Below, one piece after another: positions 62,201 to 64,000 of a stretch of DNA of 64,000 nucleotides. The stretch is from contig JASBNA010000033.1 in assembly GCA_038087015.1 (NCBI GenBank), positions 62,001-126,000 of the forward strand. The letters run 5' to 3'. Numbering within the stretch: position 1 is the stretch's first letter; each line of letters starts with the position of its first letter. Below the pieces are notes generated by a model. That model saw only the letters and a program-made list of their open reading frames with translations, did not search any database and was not told the DNA's origin. Made by a program: the position numbers and the translations under genes. The stretch is from Cerrena zonata. Lineage: Eukaryota; Basidiomycota; Agaricomycetes; Polyporales; Cerrenaceae.

Positions 62201-63811
62201 GGTGATAATAAAAATGCTTTAAGTTTCAGTTTAGAATACTTTGGTCTAGGTATCTCAGTTGCAATATTGATGACCCTTAGGTCTCTTGTGATGAATTCTT
62301 ATGTTGGAATAAAAGGTTCCAAAAATATTCATGAAAAAATGGTGAAGAGAATAATCAAGGCTCCAATGAATTTTTTCGAAAGAACCCCCGTTGGAAGGAT
62401 AATGAATCGATTTACTAATGACATTTCAAAAGTTGATGAAACATTACCACGGGTGTTTAGCCTGTTTTTCAAATACTTGGTCAAGTCGGTTGTTAATTTG
62501 GCCATTGTTTCAGCATCTTTACCACCTTTCATGATCATTATGCTCGTGTTATCATTGATTTATATGTACTATCAACGATTTTATGTATCAATTTCTAGAG
62601 AATTGAAGAGAATGTTGTCAGTGTCAAGATCCCCAATATTTGCCCATTTGCAAGAAAGTTTGAATGGTGTTGATACTATTATAGCCTATGACCAAATCAA
62701 TAGATTTGAATATATCAACCATGGAAATATTGACTTCAATTTAAAAAGTCTTTTCATGATGAGATATGTCAATAGATGGCTAGCAGTAAGATTGGGATTT
62801 ATAGGTGCCATAACTGTTCTAAGTGCAGCAACCTTGGCTATTTTCAGTTTCACTACCAGTAGACCTTTATCAGCTGGTATGGCAGGTTTTGTTATGAGTT
62901 ATGCATTACAAATTACTAGTACATTAAATGCTTTAGTAAGAGTATCAGCAGATGTTGAGTCAAACGTTGTCGCGGTAGAAAGGTGCTTAGAATATTGGGA
63001 ATTACCTCTTGAAGAAGATGAAGATTCATTGAGGCTAATCAAACCACCTATTACTTGGCCATCATCAGGAACAATTGAATTTAAAGATTACTCTACTAGA
63101 TATGCCGAGAATCTTGATTTAGTTTTGAAGAATATTACTTTTTCGATTAAACTGGGAGAAAAAATTGGAGTTGTTGGTAGAACCGGTGCTGGTAAGAGTT
63201 CACTCACCCTTGCATTATTCCGTATGATCCAACCAGTGAATGGGAATATTATCATCGACGAAATAGATACCACCACGCTTCTTTTATACGACTTGCGTCA
63301 TAATCTAAGCATCATCCCCCAAGATTCCCAATTGTTTGAAGGTACTATTCGACAAAATTTGAATCCTTTAGGTTATTTCACAGATGAAGAAGTTTGGAAA
63401 GCACTCGAACTTTCTCATCTCAAATATTTCATCCTTGACTCCGACAGAGACGACCTCCCAGATAAACTAGACTCCCACGTCTCAGAAGGAGGATCCAATT
63501 TCTCTGCTGGTCAAAGACAATTGATTTGTCTTGCCAGAGCTTTATTAAGCACTTCCAATATCTTGGTTCTCGACGAAGCCACTGCTGCAGTCGATGCTCA
63601 AACAGATAAAATCATCCAAGAAACCATCAGGCACGAGTTCAAGCATAAAACCGTCATTGCCATTGCTCACAGACTTGACACTGTCATGCAATGTGACCGT
63701 ATACTTACCTTGGACCATGGAGAAGTCAAGGAATTTGATTCGCCGCAAAACTTGTTGCAAAATCAAAATGGTATTTTTTACTCCCTTTGCAAACAAGGTG
63801 GCTTCATATAA
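59237..63811 (+). CDS. BPT1: Vacuolar ABCC transporter, Bpt1/Ycf1 type
   Basis: About 1524 residues from the ATG at 59237; the longer open frame starts 12 codons upstream at GTG. The N-terminal TMD0 (about 1-190) begins with NAFNPCFILNLF as in Saccharomyces Bpt1 (NALNPCF). TMD1 is about 260-590. NBD1 has GKVGSGKSS near 650 and ISLSGGQKAR near 745, with ACQLLPDLKQLPDGDE closely like Bpt1. TMD2 is about 940-1240. NBD2 has GRTGAGKSS near 1313 and FSAGQRQ near 1421, and the end FYSLCKQGGF also matches Bpt1. Bpt1 and Ycf1 carry glutathione conjugates, cadmium and bilirubin into the vacuole. The paired Cbf1 sites upstream would fit a thiol/sulfur link. Ycf1 remains possible. Confidence 0.88.
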   Translation: MSVLDTNPSIVCGISAFKYPLAPDYENAFNPCFILNLFCSFSIGFAFFGLLELNDIFFKKTKVGGSIAPKNTGLIHWIRVNLVFFQSLLYLLLVPLINIHHRYSDTKIISFAITFAVLTFIILPIHIYETCHSPIPSNILLLYWPCLIALQLILFFQDYTTIWPVVKLNYSTVIEILILFNACSILYMEASKKWWSPSYKLKLYYLKYFEVELSKPHILEKISFTWLTSMIVSSYKKQSLLEKDLPGTLSEVSTDVFALKLSKNWQKYSNKDPKARIIWALCKSFGSIALYSYLFSFFESMVEYINPQLLRLLIKFFSDKSKNPSLPLLQGLSIAFLMFLSSCFEIYVVSKSNLLLLDVSLSIKSSLLSLIYEKSLKLSPEARLKHPSASIINLIAVDVPRLQQVAQYVCFLIISPIELVVCTFSLWVLLGKSSLAALFVIMISMPINTFIVKRVKKLNKTQMTFKDKRTKLISEIISSIKSLKLYAWEKPLVNRLLDVRNNEELKNWRKIKTAYQFANLVWSILSLMISVATLATYTILESIPMTPDLVFPAMALLDKLSNPLLELPVLFNSLVEASVGLDRISQFLMAPEISTDFIEYGPTPKDLGEESLNILNTSFLWSKSTDSNSNYALQNIDFKAGKGELITIVGKVGSGKSSLLLALLGQLYPTPGSGENKSSCQINGTIAYAAQLPWISNSSVKDNILFGHRFDEKFYNLTLDACQLLPDLKQLPDGDETQVGEKGISLSGGQKARVALARAVYARSDIYLLDDVLSAVDSHVGKKIIEKVLGDKGLLATKTVILSTNSLSVLNYAHYTYLIESGKIIERGTIDEAYDEIKNPKLYELLSEFGKRDTPNESANVSREDSPEYLDKKSVECSQMFATKDNETEADAEVLSFSVVKSVDSHRRAIIATFHYDPFKETIPTLKTGPLKEISSKGKVKWSVYYNYAKACSITGCVMFLVISIMSSVSGIIKTYFLKIWAEENLRNGDNKNALSFSLEYFGLGISVAILMTLRSLVMNSYVGIKGSKNIHEKMVKRIIKAPMNFFERTPVGRIMNRFTNDISKVDETLPRVFSLFFKYLVKSVVNLAIVSASLPPFMIIMLVLSLIYMYYQRFYVSISRELKRMLSVSRSPIFAHLQESLNGVDTIIAYDQINRFEYINHGNIDFNLKSLFMMRYVNRWLAVRLGFIGAITVLSAATLAIFSFTTSRPLSAGMAGFVMSYALQITSTLNALVRVSADVESNVVAVERCLEYWELPLEEDEDSLRLIKPPITWPSSGTIEFKDYSTRYAENLDLVLKNITFSIKLGEKIGVVGRTGAGKSSLTLALFRMIQPVNGNIIIDEIDTTTLLLYDLRHNLSIIPQDSQLFEGTIRQNLNPLGYFTDEEVWKALELSHLKYFILDSDRDDLPDKLDSHVSEGGSNFSAGQRQLICLARALLSTSNILVLDEATAAVDAQTDKIIQETIRHEFKHKTVIAIAHRLDTVMQCDRILTLDHGEVKEFDSPQNLLQNQNGIFYSLCKQGGFI

Positions 63812-64000
63812 TTACAAAACCGTTAAGTAGCAATACAACTCCATCCAATAATCTCGTCTCCGAACCTAATAAATGTCTACGGTGTATAGTAATCCAGTAA
63901 GCCGGACTTGTCGAGTTTACTCCATACTCCATACTTTGTAAGACCGGCCTCACTACAAACAAAATTTGATTTAGACACAATAAAAGGGATAGTGCGGCCC

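Overview
This window is nuclear chromosomal DNA from a budding yeast (Saccharomycotina), AT-rich and gene-dense, with almost entirely intron-less genes that match Saccharomyces/Candida families (RPL4, IML2, GMH1, HEL1, PAM16, SET3, YOR1, PRP4, HDA3, AOS1, SEC23, NIT1, ACO1, BPT1). Several in-frame CTG codons sit where serine or a polar residue is expected: in a His-Ser repeat of SET3, in YOR1 after Walker A, in HDA3, and in one flavin monooxygenase whose paralog has TCA at the aligned position. This points to the CTG-serine clade (Debaryomycetaceae/Metschnikowiaceae). I cannot name the species.

Layout. 1-5.3 kb: RPL4 and a secreted CAP/PR-1-like wall protein, converging. 5.4-8.1 kb: IML2 (frameshifted). 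8.3-16.3 kb: four genes on the minus strand (GMH1, an unknown low-complexity protein, the RBR ligase HEL1, a SET-domain methyltransferase with a huge acidic insert). 17.2-26.2 kb: plus-strand genes (an unrecognised frameshifted protein, PAM16 frameshifted, SET3, an F-box/LRR protein). 26.4-30.8 kb: YOR1 drug exporter with four frameshifts clustered in 450 bp. 31.9-38.6 kb: an accessory metabolic cluster of an ACS-family permease, an FMO-type monooxygenase and two inverted LLM-class flavin monooxygenases. 39.1-46.5 kb: housekeeping PRP4, HDA3, AOS1 (with a spliced 25-nt first exon) and SEC23. 48.3-55.3 kb: a Zn2Cys6 regulator, nitrilase NIT1, tRNA-Lys(UUU) and an LRR protein. 55.6-63.8 kb: ACO1 and, divergently, the vacuolar ABCC transporter BPT1.

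The most interesting system is the 31.9-38.6 kb cluster. Uptake, FMO oxidation and reduced-flavin monooxygenation together look like a route for using an organic sulfur (or nitrogen) compound. Met31/32-like CTGTGGC elements lie in both promoter regions of the oxygenases. The two LLM genes share a 245-bp stretch of perfect nucleotide identity inside otherwise diverged sequence, the mark of recent gene conversion. The function is inferred, not shown.

Seven frameshifts (IML2, the 17.2-kb gene, PAM16, and four in YOR1) can each be explained by a one-base length change in a short homopolymer, most simply sequence errors. The genes are annotated as single loci. Start positions were moved to the first ATG where the longest open frame began at a non-ATG codon.
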